Shown: positions 38,501 to 47,845, numbered from the stretch's first letter. The stretch: 64,000 nucleotides of DNA from Bacteroidia bacterium (GCA_041391665.1 JAWKNO010000003.1:1364001-1428000); one strand, 5' to 3'. Numbers and translations are program-made. Notes: a model not told the origin generated them from the letters alone.

Positions 38501-38636
38501 GCGGGCATGGAATCTCCTCGATGATGCCGGGTTTGGGGCTGCCAAAGCCATTGAGTATAGCCGTTCAGCAAAGCGCAAAATGGATATTGCTGCCGAGTTT
38601 TCTGCTGAAATCAGGACAATTAGTCAGAAACAGTAA
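35592..38636 (+). CDS. Polytopic membrane protein with C-terminal TPR repeats
   Basis: A protein of about 1014 residues. Residues about 20-430 contain ten or more hydrophobic helices (for example MFLILMGILLTGAGFFLFAY, WSLLLTVASSLKGRWPFALFF). Residues about 440-1014 are TPR-like helices (AIHAYEVATTQSMYSPKANYNLASLY, ALESFRKVQGLDSSSIVPYLELGRIY). This is a membrane core with a soluble repeat domain, probably an assembly platform. No enzyme motif is seen. I chose the ATG at 35592 over a TTG at 35577. It follows gatC by 22 bases. Confidence 0.75.
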   Translation: MDLKRLPYLPLHFFYHQLSTDNRRMFLILMGILLTGAGFFLFAYIYPEYWALQISEVAETSTEKVLVTTIHENYRSFDISLNAFRQWVNYSASPLMPEAFPVILFWFFQTVAWSLLLTVASSLKGRWPFALFFIAALFIHFSGVVQAILPEGGFATSSLEFGVIIAFLGLGYLFMTRTLRWSLPVRWAIFQGLMLILFSLPLFLHGWTTLHQMSIDVFVFMFLMSVIFLFFIGKEPTNLIILLATNRPAPAARLGIWWIAGIISLYLLIGFLWMNEFLRFGLPVIDTLVRPGHLVFLSAVFTVFTSQNQYHQVKNIFGSLAGFTYFLLGWTLMILSFLFVNFASGDSIFVLAIEQIAAVFFFSIGAAHTLFIFVNHRELLKAKINLYYLMTQGSNLSLYTVWLVGIVGIISAEGKENWGSIHLAYHTLANHTGDQAVMKGQIGDAIHAYEVATTQSMYSPKANYNLASLYLSDRKKLATAVNYYQAATRNFEFPPARINAANLFYLNNQIADAKNILKKGMGAQSISPYVANNLAMIFVKENMPDSAILVLKQGLLTDLTLSGLYSNLGLIYHDNRRPEEAASFLKAAGEVSKSSDVAAVNALMLAMNTKELPGISLPEATSSENYFLAYNHLLWQMRKKGYNIDRKKLKELADQDQSPDALLLDGYLMFEEDSTEFAISRMKYLQHSYPAYAAQSNYLIGVGYFRKGVPEMARKYFLAQAEAGDLRGDLYAAQMDIDLGNADSASLQLSMLRAKDQSLWEPCGRELAMLLKAYGQDLYAQTEWNLSTLTFDENVRIGLYADSMNQYINALESFRKVQGLDSSSIVPYLELGRIYNKYADTLAIETIKFGLDVNPESIPLQLALARAWQLAGNAEKSAEIVNKYADDSSYSTEILFLQAQQALMQKDTSTAQVLLDSLHRMEPLNTEWIITLASIYAAQREYERGNLLITTAINNNDANGELWYYYAWFSRAWNLLDDAGFGAAKAIEYSRSAKRKMDIAAEFSAEIRTISQKQ

Positions 38637-38708
38637 GGATTTTCAGTTAATTTTTCGCGGTTCGGGAAATTCTGTTTTATTTATGTACAATTCTCCCGAA
38701 CATCCGCT

Positions 38709-40799
38709 ATGGCTGAAAATATATATTTTGAACGCGATCTAAGCTGGCTCTCTTTCAACTACCGTGTGTTGCTTGAAGCAACCAACCGGAAGTTGCCATT
38801 GTATGAGCGAATAAAATTTCTGGCGATCTACGCCTCTAACCTTGATGAGTTTTTCCATGTAAGGGTTGCCTATACCCTAAGTCTGGTCAGACTGCAAAAA
38901 CAAGGCGAAGTAATGCTTGACTTTGATGCTGAAAAGCTCCTGGAAAAAATCCATGCAGAAGTCAACCGCCAACAAGAGGTATTTGGCAAAGTATTCAGCG
39001 ATGATATCCTTGTCGAACTTCAGAAAAATAAAATCAATCTTCTGCTTAAACCACCGAAAGAAGCGATTCATAAAGAGTTTCTGGAGACCTTTTTTCTCGA
39101 TGATGTGCGGGCCTATCTGCATCCTGAGCTTTTGCGCAAAAACAAAATTGTGCACTTCCTTCGGGACGACGCCTTATATCTGGCCGTAAAACTTCGAAAC
39201 CAGCCCCGTAACCCCGACAAAGTAAAGGACCCGGCAGCACTGTACCGAAAGCGGATCCGGTATGCACTGATACAGGTGCCCACTCATTATTTTTCCCGGT
39301 TTGTGGAATTGCCCCGAATCGGGGAAGAGCATTACTACATGCTGCTCGATGATGTCATCAACTGCAACCTGAGCAAAATATTTCCCGGTTATGATATCCT
39401 CGGTTCTCACAATATCAAACTCACCCGAAATGCGGACCTGGTGATTGAGGATGAATCCAGTGGCGACCTTGTGGACAAGATCCAGCGAAGCCTGAAAAAA
39501 AGAAAAACGGGGCTGCCGGCGCGGTTTCTCTACGACCGGCAAATGGGAAGCAATATGCTTCAGTACTTGCGCGACACATTCTCTATCACAAGGAGAGAGC
39601 TTATGCCAGGCGGCAAACACCACAGTTTTAAAGATTTTTTCAACTTCCCCAACCCGGCAGGTGCGAGACTGGAACGCAAACCTACACCACCTGCCCCTCA
39701 CCGCGAATTGGAAAGTTACCCTTTCCTGATTGAGGCCATCAAACAAAAAAACTGGATACTACATTTCCCTTATCACACCTACGACTACGTGGTGCGTTTT
39801 CTCAACCAGGCAGCGATCGATCCGCTGGTGGAAAGCATACGTGTAACTCAGTACAGAGTCGCTTCCAACTCCGCCATTGTCAATGCACTGGTGCGTGCCG
39901 CCCAAAACGGCAAACGGGTGACTGTCTTTGTAGAGTTAAAAGCCCGTTTTGACGAAGCCGCCAATCTCGCTTCTGCCAAAGAAATGAAAGAAGCCGGAGC
40001 CAATATTATTTACAGTATTCCGGGACTCAAAGTACATGCAAAAGTAGCGATGGTAACCCGGATGGAAGGACGGGAAAAAGTGCGTTATGCGTTCCTCAGT
40101 ACGGGGAATTTCAACGAGAAAACGGCTCGTATCTATGCAGACCACGGGTTTTTTACCAAGGATGAAGAAATCACCAATGAACTGAAAGAAGTATTTCGCC
40201 ATCTCGAAGATCAGACCTACCAGCCGCCGCAATTTCGCAAGCTGATGGTGGGGCAGTTTAACCTGAAAGGCAATTTTATTTCTCTCATAGACAGAGAGAT
40301 CTCAAATGCAAAGGCAGGAAGGAAAGCCGAAATTCTGATCAAACTCAACAACCTTGAAGATCGGGTGATGGTGGATAAACTCTACGAAGCGAGTCAGGCC
40401 GGTGTACAGATCAGAATCATTGTAAGGGGGATTTGCTGTTTGCGTCCCGGGCTTCCCGGCATAAGTGAAAACATATCCGTCATACGTCTGGTAGATCAGT
40501 TTCTGGAGCATGCGCGGGTGCTGGTATTTTACAACGATGGCGATATGGACATCTACCTCACCAGTGCCGACTGGATGCGGCGGAACCTCAACCGGCGGAT
40601 CGAGCTGGCGTTCCCGGTGTGGGATCCCGAGATCAAACGCGAGATCATGGAGATATTGCGCCTGCAGTGGAGTGACAATACCAAAGCCGTGCGGTTGAAT
40701 GAGAATATCGAAAATGTTCCCATCGTGCGGGCAGAAAACGAACCGCCCGTACGCGCCCAGATCGACATTTACGAAAGAATCAAGGACGGGAAGTTGTAG
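38709..40799 (+). CDS. ppk1: Polyphosphate kinase 1
   Basis: A 696-residue PPK1. It begins YFERDLSWLSFNYRVL and has the N-terminal helical domain with SNLDEFFHVRV. Both catalytic-domain histidines are visible: His443 in GLKVHAKVAMV (the usual phosphorylated residue) and His601 in FLEHARVLVFYNDGD. LSTGNFNEKTARIYADHGFFT is also typical. It makes polyphosphate from ATP at the membrane. Length is normal for the family. It appears monocistronic. Confidence 0.97.
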   Translation: MAENIYFERDLSWLSFNYRVLLEATNRKLPLYERIKFLAIYASNLDEFFHVRVAYTLSLVRLQKQGEVMLDFDAEKLLEKIHAEVNRQQEVFGKVFSDDILVELQKNKINLLLKPPKEAIHKEFLETFFLDDVRAYLHPELLRKNKIVHFLRDDALYLAVKLRNQPRNPDKVKDPAALYRKRIRYALIQVPTHYFSRFVELPRIGEEHYYMLLDDVINCNLSKIFPGYDILGSHNIKLTRNADLVIEDESSGDLVDKIQRSLKKRKTGLPARFLYDRQMGSNMLQYLRDTFSITRRELMPGGKHHSFKDFFNFPNPAGARLERKPTPPAPHRELESYPFLIEAIKQKNWILHFPYHTYDYVVRFLNQAAIDPLVESIRVTQYRVASNSAIVNALVRAAQNGKRVTVFVELKARFDEAANLASAKEMKEAGANIIYSIPGLKVHAKVAMVTRMEGREKVRYAFLSTGNFNEKTARIYADHGFFTKDEEITNELKEVFRHLEDQTYQPPQFRKLMVGQFNLKGNFISLIDREISNAKAGRKAEILIKLNNLEDRVMVDKLYEASQAGVQIRIIVRGICCLRPGLPGISENISVIRLVDQFLEHARVLVFYNDGDMDIYLTSADWMRRNLNRRIELAFPVWDPEIKREIMEILRLQWSDNTKAVRLNENIENVPIVRAENEPPVRAQIDIYERIKDGKL

Positions 40800-40801
40800 G
40801 G

Positions 40802-41965
40802 TTAGTTAAATATTTTTTCTAGGTGCTGCCAGCCTAAAACCTGTGCAAGGCTACGCTCCTGTACTTCATCGCCACCATAGACCAAAAAACTATTCTCAGG
40901 AATTGCGCCGGAAACCTGCTGAAAGTAAACGAGGCTGTCGAAAAACTGAGGATTGATGGTTCTTCCGGATTTAATTTCTATTGGAAATAGCTGACCACCT
41001 TTATCTAGGACAAGGTCAATTTCATTAACACCCGCAGCATTCCAGAAGTAATGGCCAGGGTGCAGATTTCGGTTGAAGTTATATTTCAGAATTTCATTGA
41101 TAATAAAATTTTCAAATAACGCGCCCTTAGCAAAATGACGGTTAATATCGTCCACCTGCCGAAGGTTCATCAGCGCACAGGCTAACCCTGTGTCGTAAAA
41201 GTATAACTTTGATGATTTGACGATTCGTTTATTAAAATTGCGATGATAGGGGCGTACCAAATGAATAATAAAACTGGTCTGTAATACGCTCAGCCATTTT
41301 TTAATAGTTTGGTACGAAACGCCTACAACATTTGCCATGTCAGAAAAATTGACCAATTGGCCAATTCGCCCGGCAGCAATTTCAAGAAATTGCCTGAATG
41401 CACCCAAATCGCTTACGTTTATTACCTGCCTCAAGTCACGCTCAACGTAAGTTTGAATATAATCAAGCAACCACTCAGAAGGATTGAGGTCATAATCGTA
41501 AATCCGCGGATAAAACCCTTTTAAAATATAATGCTCGTAGTCAGGCAGGGCAAAAGGTGTATTTTGTATCTCTTCAAGGGAAAAAGGTAATAAATTAAAA
41601 ATCGCTACGCGGCCTGCAAGACTTTGGGAAACACTCTCCATCAGTAAAAGGTTTTGAGAACCGGAGATGATATATTTCCCATTTTCTTTTTCCCTGTCAA
41701 CAATTACCTGAATATAAGAAAGTAGATCTGGTATGTGCTGGATTTCATCCAAAATGGCATACTCTCCTACATTTTTTAGAAAACCACGTGGATCATCTTT
41801 TGCAAATCTGCGTTTTTCGATTTCTTCCAGGTTGACATAAGTATAATTGGGAAAAAGTTGCTGGATCAGCGTAGATTTCCCGCTCTGCCTGGGGCCGGTT
41901 ACTGCTACGACTGGCATTTTTTTCGCAGCTTCAGTTATTTTTTTACTTAAAATTCGTGCTATCAT
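40802..41965 (-). CDS. AAA-type ATPase with DUF4143 domain
   Basis: A 387-residue protein from ATG 41965 (MIARILSKKITEAAKK). The Walker A motif GPRQSGKS is at 24-31 and Walker B is ILDEIQHIPDL. IISGSQNLLLMESVSQSLAGR marks the arginine-sensor region. The C-terminal DUF4143 includes NEIDLVLDKGGQLFPIEIKSG, spaced like a PD-(D/E)xK nuclease-fold core. Proteins of this family are often strain-variable and of unknown role. A perfect 12-bp inverted repeat (41970-42000) lies immediately upstream of the start codon. Base composition is somewhat more AT-rich than neighbours, which fits recent acquisition. Confidence 0.88.
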   Translation of the reverse strand: MIARILSKKITEAAKKMPVVAVTGPRQSGKSTLIQQLFPNYTYVNLEEIEKRRFAKDDPRGFLKNVGEYAILDEIQHIPDLLSYIQVIVDREKENGKYIISGSQNLLLMESVSQSLAGRVAIFNLLPFSLEEIQNTPFALPDYEHYILKGFYPRIYDYDLNPSEWLLDYIQTYVERDLRQVINVSDLGAFRQFLEIAAGRIGQLVNFSDMANVVGVSYQTIKKWLSVLQTSFIIHLVRPYHRNFNKRIVKSSKLYFYDTGLACALMNLRQVDDINRHFAKGALFENFIINEILKYNFNRNLHPGHYFWNAAGVNEIDLVLDKGGQLFPIEIKSGRTINPQFFDSLVYFQQVSGAIPENSFLVYGGDEVQERSLAQVLGWQHLEKIFN

Positions 41966-41969
41966 TATC

Positions 41970-42000
41970 TGCAAATTAGAAATTGAACTTCTAATTTGCA
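41970..42000 (-). promoter_or_regulatory. Perfect 12-bp inverted repeat before the DUF4143 gene
   Basis: TGCAAATTAGAA (41970-41981) and TTCTAATTTGCA (41989-42000) are exact reverse complements around a 7-base spacer. The repeat starts 5 bases before the start codon of the minus-strand ATPase gene, so it would be either an operator or a leader hairpin that masks the ribosome site. Confidence 0.55.
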
Positions 42001-42114
42001 AGAAAATATATTGGCAGCCAGATGCTGTACGGAGATTTTTCCCAGGCAATCCATTCCATCAGATTTCTATCAGAATCTGTTTTTACTTTGCGCAAATCAT
42101 ACAAAAAATCTTCT

Positions 42115-44481
42115 ATGCGCAGACTTTTCCCTTACTTTATAGCCCTCCCCCTGGCTATTTTTTTATTTTGTCCTCTCAGCGCACAGTACAAAGTTGAAGG
42201 TACGATCATTTCTGAAGACGCCAGCCTGCCACTTGAATTTGCGACGATCACGCTGATCAAATCTGATGATTCTGTGACCGTTTCGGGTACGGTTACAGAT
42301 CATAATGGGGCATTTTCCATTCAGGCTGGGAAGGGCAATTATTTAATTAAATCCTCCTTTCTGGGCTATCAGATATATTTTTCGGCCCCTTTTGTACTGG
42401 ACGAACAACATGCTTCCGTAGTACTTCCTCCTATCAGCCTTTCGCCCCAACCGACTACCCTCGATGAGGTAGAGATCACCAGTGAGAAAAGTATGGTGGA
42501 AATGTCTATGGACAAAAAAATCTTTCGCGTGGGGCAGGATCTTTCCACTTCCGGGGCCAATGCAAGCGAGATTTTGGGAAATATACCTTCTGTCTCTGTT
42601 GATGCTGAGGGCCAGGTCAAGCTGCGGGGAAGTGCAGATGTACGTATTCTGATTGATGGTAAACCCTCGGGAATGGCCAGCGCCAAAGGTCTTCAGCAGT
42701 TACAGGGAAGTCTTGTAGAGTCAATCGAGATCATCACTAATCCGTCAGCACGGTATGAGGCGGAAGGCAATTCGGGGATTATCAATATCGTGCTCAAAAA
42801 AGAGAAACAGAAGGGGTTGAATGGTTCTTTTGAGCTAATCACAGGAGAGCCCGCCAATTATGGTGTATCGCTCAATATCAACTACCGTGTCAAAAAATTT
42901 AACTTCTTCATCAACTACGGCGTCAGTTACCGTGTGCTGCCTAACAGAAATATCCTGTATCAGGAAGTATATAGAAATGATACTACTTTTATAACGGAAC
43001 AATCCTCGGCAGGAAGAAGAGAGGGAATCAATAACAATATCCGCGGCGGACTGGACTATTATTTTAATGATAAAAATATTCTCACTGCTTCCTATCGTTT
43101 TCAGCGGGATGACGGCAAACGAATCACCGACATCAGTTATCTTGACTATCTTAATACCACTGCAAATCAGGTTAGTACAAGTTTGCGGGATCAGTATGAA
43201 CTGGAAAAAGAGCCCTACTCCGAGTACGTATTGAGCTACAAAAAACTATTTACCAAAAAAAACCACGAGTTCAATGCAGACGCGCGCTACCTGAATTATT
43301 GGGAAAATTCGGATCAATTGTTTACAGAAAATACTTTCCTTCCTTCACAAACCAAAGAACAAGGTACGATCAGCCGGCAAAGAGCAGTCAATGATGAGTA
43401 TGAAAACCAATATTTAATCCAGATGGATTATGTGCAGCCAATCGGCAAAGAAGGGAAAATCGAAACCGGTATTCGCAGCAGCTTTCGGGAAATGACCAAT
43501 GACTATGTGGTGACGCAGGAATCAAACCCTGAGGAATGGGTCGTATTGCCGGAGCTGGATAATGTATTTGTGTACAACGAAAATATTCACGCAGCCTACG
43601 GGATCATAGGAAATAAGATGAATAAAATTTCCTACCAGGCAGGTCTTCGCGCAGAAGCTACTGATGTAAAGACGACACTCGAAAAAACCAATGAGGTAAA
43701 TCCGCGCAACTATGCCAATCTGTTTCCCAGTGCACATTTGGCGTATCATCTGCCTGGTAACAGCGACATACAGATCAGTTATAGCCGCCGGGTAAGGCGA
43801 CCAGAGTACCGCGATTTAAGTCCGTTTATAACTTTGTCAGACCGGCGCAATTTTTTCAGTGGCAATCCCGACCTGAATCCTGAATTTACCCACTCGCTGG
43901 AAGTGGGGCATCTGAAGTACTTTGAGAATGGCTCTATTTCTTCTTCGCTGTATTACCGAAATTCAGCGGGAACCATTCAGGGCATCCGCAGGGTAAATGA
44001 AGAGGGCCTTTCAACGAGTCTGCCTGAAAACCTGGCAGGACAGCAGGTATTTGGAGCAGATGTGGCGTTTGCTTACACCCTTTTTCCCTGGTGGAAATTA
44101 GACGCCAACGGCAATTTTTTCCGGGCAATTACAGACGGAACCAATATCGACGCAACTTTCAGCAGCGACACCTACAGTTGGTTTGTGCGGCAGACTTCCA
44201 AATTTACACTTTCAAAGCAGATTTCAATACAGTTCAGAGGCAATTACGAAGCGCCGGAGCTGATGCCACAGGGAAGGCGTAAAGCATTGTATTATTTCGA
44301 TTTTGCCATTCAGAAAGATCTGTGGAACAAGAAGGGGCGGCTGACGCTCAACGTTATGGACATTCTCAATAGCCGGAAAATGCGAACGGTGATCGAAGGT
44401 GAAACGTTTTATACGGAGCGTACTTCTCAATATCAGCGACGCCAGATTAATCTGACTTTAAGTTATCGCTTGCGTCAATAG
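42115..44481 (+). CDS. Outer-membrane beta-barrel (TonB receptor-like) protein
   Basis: A 788-residue protein from ATG 42115, which gives a clean signal peptide (MRRLFPYFIALPLAIFLFCPLSAQ). A longer frame from 42022 would precede the signal and is rejected. Next comes a carboxypeptidase-regulatory-like domain (YKVEGTIISEDASLPLEFATI). A reduced plug follows (ASEILGNIPSVSVDAEGQVKLRGSADVRILIDGKP and RYEAEGNSGIINIVLKKEK). The long barrel contains SYSRRVRRPEYRDLSPF and DRRNFFSGNPDLNPEF, the hallmarks of the outer-membrane-protein beta-barrel family common in Bacteroidota. Ligand unknown. Confidence 0.9.
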   Translation: MRRLFPYFIALPLAIFLFCPLSAQYKVEGTIISEDASLPLEFATITLIKSDDSVTVSGTVTDHNGAFSIQAGKGNYLIKSSFLGYQIYFSAPFVLDEQHASVVLPPISLSPQPTTLDEVEITSEKSMVEMSMDKKIFRVGQDLSTSGANASEILGNIPSVSVDAEGQVKLRGSADVRILIDGKPSGMASAKGLQQLQGSLVESIEIITNPSARYEAEGNSGIINIVLKKEKQKGLNGSFELITGEPANYGVSLNINYRVKKFNFFINYGVSYRVLPNRNILYQEVYRNDTTFITEQSSAGRREGINNNIRGGLDYYFNDKNILTASYRFQRDDGKRITDISYLDYLNTTANQVSTSLRDQYELEKEPYSEYVLSYKKLFTKKNHEFNADARYLNYWENSDQLFTENTFLPSQTKEQGTISRQRAVNDEYENQYLIQMDYVQPIGKEGKIETGIRSSFREMTNDYVVTQESNPEEWVVLPELDNVFVYNENIHAAYGIIGNKMNKISYQAGLRAEATDVKTTLEKTNEVNPRNYANLFPSAHLAYHLPGNSDIQISYSRRVRRPEYRDLSPFITLSDRRNFFSGNPDLNPEFTHSLEVGHLKYFENGSISSSLYYRNSAGTIQGIRRVNEEGLSTSLPENLAGQQVFGADVAFAYTLFPWWKLDANGNFFRAITDGTNIDATFSSDTYSWFVRQTSKFTLSKQISIQFRGNYEAPELMPQGRRKALYYFDFAIQKDLWNKKGRLTLNVMDILNSRKMRTVIEGETFYTERTSQYQRRQINLTLSYRLRQ

Positions 44482-46109
44482 TATAAGTCCTGGGGGAAGG
44501 CATTTTGAAGATTATAGGGTCTGAGAAACAAGGTGAAGGTCGTTCCTTTTCCCGGAGTACTGGTTACTTCAATTTTCCCGTCGTTTTTTTCGACCATATT
44601 TTTGACCAGATGTAAGCCGATCCCATGACCTGAAGCCACTGCGGTAAATCGTTTGAAAGGCCTGAATAGGAGTTCTCCCGCTTCTTTGAGGTTGATACCG
44701 ATGCCATTGTCCTGAATGGAGAAGACAATATATTCTGCCTGTTGATATATATGTATCCTGATGCGGGGTTTTCTTTTTCGATGTGCATATTTCAAAGAAT
44801 TCTGAATCAGGTTTCGCAAAATACTATCCAGATAAGGTTCGATATAAATGATCTCTCCGACCTCAATATCCTGCTCGATCATTGCCTGTAAATCTTTGAT
44901 TTGGGCTGACATGTCTTCCCTGATCATAGCAATTTTATCTGAAAAAGAAATCCGGTTTATCTGACTTCCTTCTACCTTTTGCGCATCAATGATATGAATG
45001 AGCCCACTGGCGATCCGATCCAGATACTCTACAGAAAACTGGAGTTTTTCAAACAGCGGATCTTTTGAATGGCAATTCATAATAATCAGCTGCGAGATTT
45101 GTTTGAGGTTTGCAATCGGTGCGCGCAAATCATGGGCGATTGCATAGACAAAATTGTCGAGATAGCTATTGGCTTTTACCAGTTCCATATTTTTCTGCTG
45201 GAGTGTCTGTTCCAGCGATTTAAGGCTTGTAATATCCTGAATGGTGCCGATGATATAAATTTCTTCTTCTCCCATATCATGCAGCAAAGATACATTCAGC
45301 AGTGCCCATACCATTTTGCCATCAGACCGGATAAACTGCTTTTCTATTTGATAGGAAGGCATTTTGCCCGAAAGGAGTTCGTCAAATAGGCTAAAGTCGT
45401 TATTTATACCGTTGGTATGAATCAGCGTTGCGAGTGGAACCCGGGCAAGTTCATTCATGGAATATCCCAAAATCTGCTGAAGGGCCGGATTGGCCTCTAC
45501 AATTTTGCCTGAGCTGTCAAATAATCCAATCCCGGTTGGGACGTATTCGTAAATACTCTTAAACCGTCGATCGGAGTACTTGAGTACCCTTTCCGCCTCT
45601 TCGAGCGCGACCAGACTATCTTTCAGGTTGGTCGATAAAATCAGGTTGAGGTTTTCGATTTCCTGATTGTACTCCGTCTGATCCTGGACCTGTACACTGG
45701 TGTTTTGCTGAAGGGTATGATGAGGTATGGAACAAGTGCCGCCACTGATTTTGCCCGATTCATCCCAAACAGGGCTAAGCCGAAAAGACTCAGAGCGGAC
45801 TTGCTCTTTTTCTTTTATCTCTGTTTCCACTGTAAGAGATTTTCCACAAAACACGCTTTCAAAAGCGCTAACCAACTGATGAGACAAAGCATGATGGTTG
45901 GGATAGAGTTTGGCGAAAGCCTGCCCAACTTCAAGTATCTGATTGTCAAAATATTTGTAGTAAGCCTGAAATGCCTGATTGAAAAGCGCAATGTTTAAAT
46001 TTTTATCAATCACCAGAATCGAATCCAGACTCACATCAATGATCGATTTTATCATGCTCCAGTCTGGGCTTATGGGGCGACTGTATAATTCAGTTTTGGG
46101 AAGAGTCAT
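44475..46109 (-). CDS. PAS-domain sensor histidine kinase
   Basis: A 544-residue cytoplasmic kinase. A first PAS-like domain lies at about 17-130 (IDVSLDSILVIDKNLNIALFNQAFQ). A second PAS/PAC pair lies at about 175-295 (YEYVPTGIGLFDSSGKIVEANPALQQILG). HisKA has AIAHDLRAPI with its phospho-acceptor near residue 328. The ATPase domain carries LIQNSLKYAHRK, QDNGIGIN and GHGIGLHLVKNMV. Its 3' end overlaps the stop of the outer-membrane gene by 7 bases, convergently. It lies near a lone response regulator (46552) and a second kinase (47105), which may form a phosphorelay with it. Confidence 0.92.
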   Translation of the reverse strand: MTLPKTELYSRPISPDWSMIKSIIDVSLDSILVIDKNLNIALFNQAFQAYYKYFDNQILEVGQAFAKLYPNHHALSHQLVSAFESVFCGKSLTVETEIKEKEQVRSESFRLSPVWDESGKISGGTCSIPHHTLQQNTSVQVQDQTEYNQEIENLNLILSTNLKDSLVALEEAERVLKYSDRRFKSIYEYVPTGIGLFDSSGKIVEANPALQQILGYSMNELARVPLATLIHTNGINNDFSLFDELLSGKMPSYQIEKQFIRSDGKMVWALLNVSLLHDMGEEEIYIIGTIQDITSLKSLEQTLQQKNMELVKANSYLDNFVYAIAHDLRAPIANLKQISQLIIMNCHSKDPLFEKLQFSVEYLDRIASGLIHIIDAQKVEGSQINRISFSDKIAMIREDMSAQIKDLQAMIEQDIEVGEIIYIEPYLDSILRNLIQNSLKYAHRKRKPRIRIHIYQQAEYIVFSIQDNGIGINLKEAGELLFRPFKRFTAVASGHGIGLHLVKNMVEKNDGKIEVTSTPGKGTTFTLFLRPYNLQNAFPQDLYY

Positions 46110-46551
46110 GATGAGCTGATTTTACCATTAATAATAAGACTGAGCAACAGGTTAATATAGAAGTAATTCCATATTAGAATAAAACATTATTTAGTAATAA
46201 ATTAATTGTGTAATATATGATGAAATGATGAAAATAATTTGGGGGTAATATGGATTGTGTGCTCAAACTTGAGATTTACAGACGGTTGTAGTTGAACTAA
46301 CGATCTCTTCTTCAACTATTCAGATGTAAGAATTTTTTCAAAATTTAGGGCGGATGAAACAGACCGGGAAATTTTCCAGCCATATGGGCTCTGTTCTTAC
46401 ACCGAATTGATGAAATTGCAGGCAGGTTCTTCAGGGCCTGCTTTGGATCCAAACAGCAAGTTTTATTACATTCTGCAATCTATTCCGGATAAATATTTTT
46501 TTATGAAAAATATAAAATTCGTATATTATATCAGTCGTAATAAGATGGGTT
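46110..46551. other. AT-rich divergent intergenic region
   Basis: This 440-base stretch lies between the divergent kinase and response regulator genes. It is AT-rich, especially 46140-46230 and 46490-46540, as expected for promoters. The only open frame (46407-46595) runs into the regulator gene and has no recognisable content, so no gene is called. Confidence 0.5.
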
Positions 46552-47085
46552 ATGGAATCGGTGAAAATACTATATTTGGAAGACGATTTGGATGATGTAG
46601 TAATGGTTACAAGGATACTTAAACGATCTACTGTTATTGCTGTGGATATTCGGGTTGCAGATAACCGTAAAGATTTTTGCGATCTGCTGAAAACCTTTGC
46701 ACCGGATGTTATACTTGCCGATTACAGACTACCTCAGTTTTCCGGTATGGAAGCACTTCAAGCTACCTTAACGCTGAATATAACCCAACCCTTCATATTT
46801 GTCACAGGCACAATCGGAGAAGAACTCGCTGCGGCTGCTATACTGAGCGGTGCCAATGGCTTCGTACTGAAATCCAATCTCGACAAGCTCAACGAAGTCA
46901 TTTATACCTGTCTGCTGAGGTCCCGGGAAACGCCAAAAATTGAGCATATTCATTTATTGGATACGACTACCCTGCGAATAAAACAACAAATCAAAGCCAA
47001 CCAGGAGGTTTTGGATATGGTCAACCGAAAGCTGAAAAAGTTAAGAAAAGATGATTCAGGTTTGGGTCAATCAAATATTCCCTGA
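46552..47085 (+). CDS. Single-domain response regulator
   Basis: A 177-residue receiver protein. It has the acidic pocket E10-D11-D12 in ILYLEDDLDD, phospho-acceptor Asp57 in DVILADYRLPQFSG, a Thr in FVTGTIGEE and the conserved Lys in GFVLKSNLD. After residue 125 there is only a short helical tail (TTTLRIKQQIKANQEVLDMVNRKLKKL) and no DNA-binding or enzymatic output domain. It probably relays phosphate or binds a partner. It converges with the kinase gene at 47105 (19-base gap). Confidence 0.92.
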   Translation: MESVKILYLEDDLDDVVMVTRILKRSTVIAVDIRVADNRKDFCDLLKTFAPDVILADYRLPQFSGMEALQATLTLNITQPFIFVTGTIGEELAAAAILSGANGFVLKSNLDKLNEVIYTCLLRSRETPKIEHIHLLDTTTLRIKQQIKANQEVLDMVNRKLKKLRKDDSGLGQSNIP

Positions 47086-47104
47086 CAATTTTGCTTATTT
47101 CATA

Positions 47105-47845
47105 TCACATATCTTTGGGCAGGGTAAAGTAGAATGTCGCCCCTGCATTGACCACACCTTCTGCCCACACCTGTCCGCCATGAATATCGATCACTTGCCT
47201 GACCTGGGCTAACCCCATACCATTTCCCTCAAATTCAGTCCTCCTGTGCAGTCGCTGGAAAACTACAAACAATTTTTCCGAATACGCCATGTCAAACCCG
47301 ATTCCGTTGTCAGCTATAGAAAATATGTATTCCTCTTCCTGCTCCTGAACCTGAATGGATATGGATGGATTTTCAGTGTAAGTGGTGAATTTCAGGGAAT
47401 TGGAAAGGAGATTTTTGAATACCATATGGATCATCGCCTTGTCTGCATAGACAGTCGGCAAAGTGGCTATTTCCCATTTTACATTGGTGTTAATCCCGAT
47501 AGACGTATAAATGCTCTCAACCAGAATATTTAAATCAATCAGAGACTTTTGGGGAGTAAGGTGATAGTTTCGGGAATACACAACCAACTCATCAATCATA
47601 CTCTGAAGGCGTTTTGAAGTTTGAATAATTCTATTCAAATGATTTTGTCCCTCTACTGACAAGTTTTTCATTTCATCTTCTGCCAGCCAGTTTGCATAAC
47701 TGCCCATATGCCTGACAGGCGCCTGCAGGTCATGAGATACTGCATAGACAAATTCCTTAAACCCCTTATCAATGGTTTCGAGTTTCCGGTGAAGCGCCAA
47801 TCCTTGTTCATTCGCTTTTACAGGTTCCATATCCGATTGCAACAT
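47105..47845 (-). CDS. Short sensor histidine kinase (core only)
   Basis: About 246 residues from ATG 47845; ATG 47830 and an upstream TTG (47950) are alternatives. It is little more than a kinase core. HisKA has AVSHDLQAPVRHMGSYANW near residue 35, and the ATPase domain has KNLLSNSLKFTTY, DNGIGFDM and GNGMGLAQVRQV. There is no sensor domain in this frame. The TTG version would add two short hydrophobic stretches (FQFLFLFGLSYF, FIHWTFLFSFW) that could be membrane segments. It sits beside the lone response regulator, its likely partner. Confidence 0.88.
   Translation of the reverse strand: MLQSDMEPVKANEQGLALHRKLETIDKGFKEFVYAVSHDLQAPVRHMGSYANWLAEDEMKNLSVEGQNHLNRIIQTSKRLQSMIDELVVYSRNYHLTPQKSLIDLNILVESIYTSIGINTNVKWEIATLPTVYADKAMIHMVFKNLLSNSLKFTTYTENPSISIQVQEQEEEYIFSIADNGIGFDMAYSEKLFVVFQRLHRRTEFEGNGMGLAQVRQVIDIHGGQVWAEGVVNAGATFYFTLPKDM

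Noticed and set aside
46407..46595. 62-residue frame before the response regulator
   Set aside because: It overlaps the regulator start and lies in AT-rich promoter DNA.
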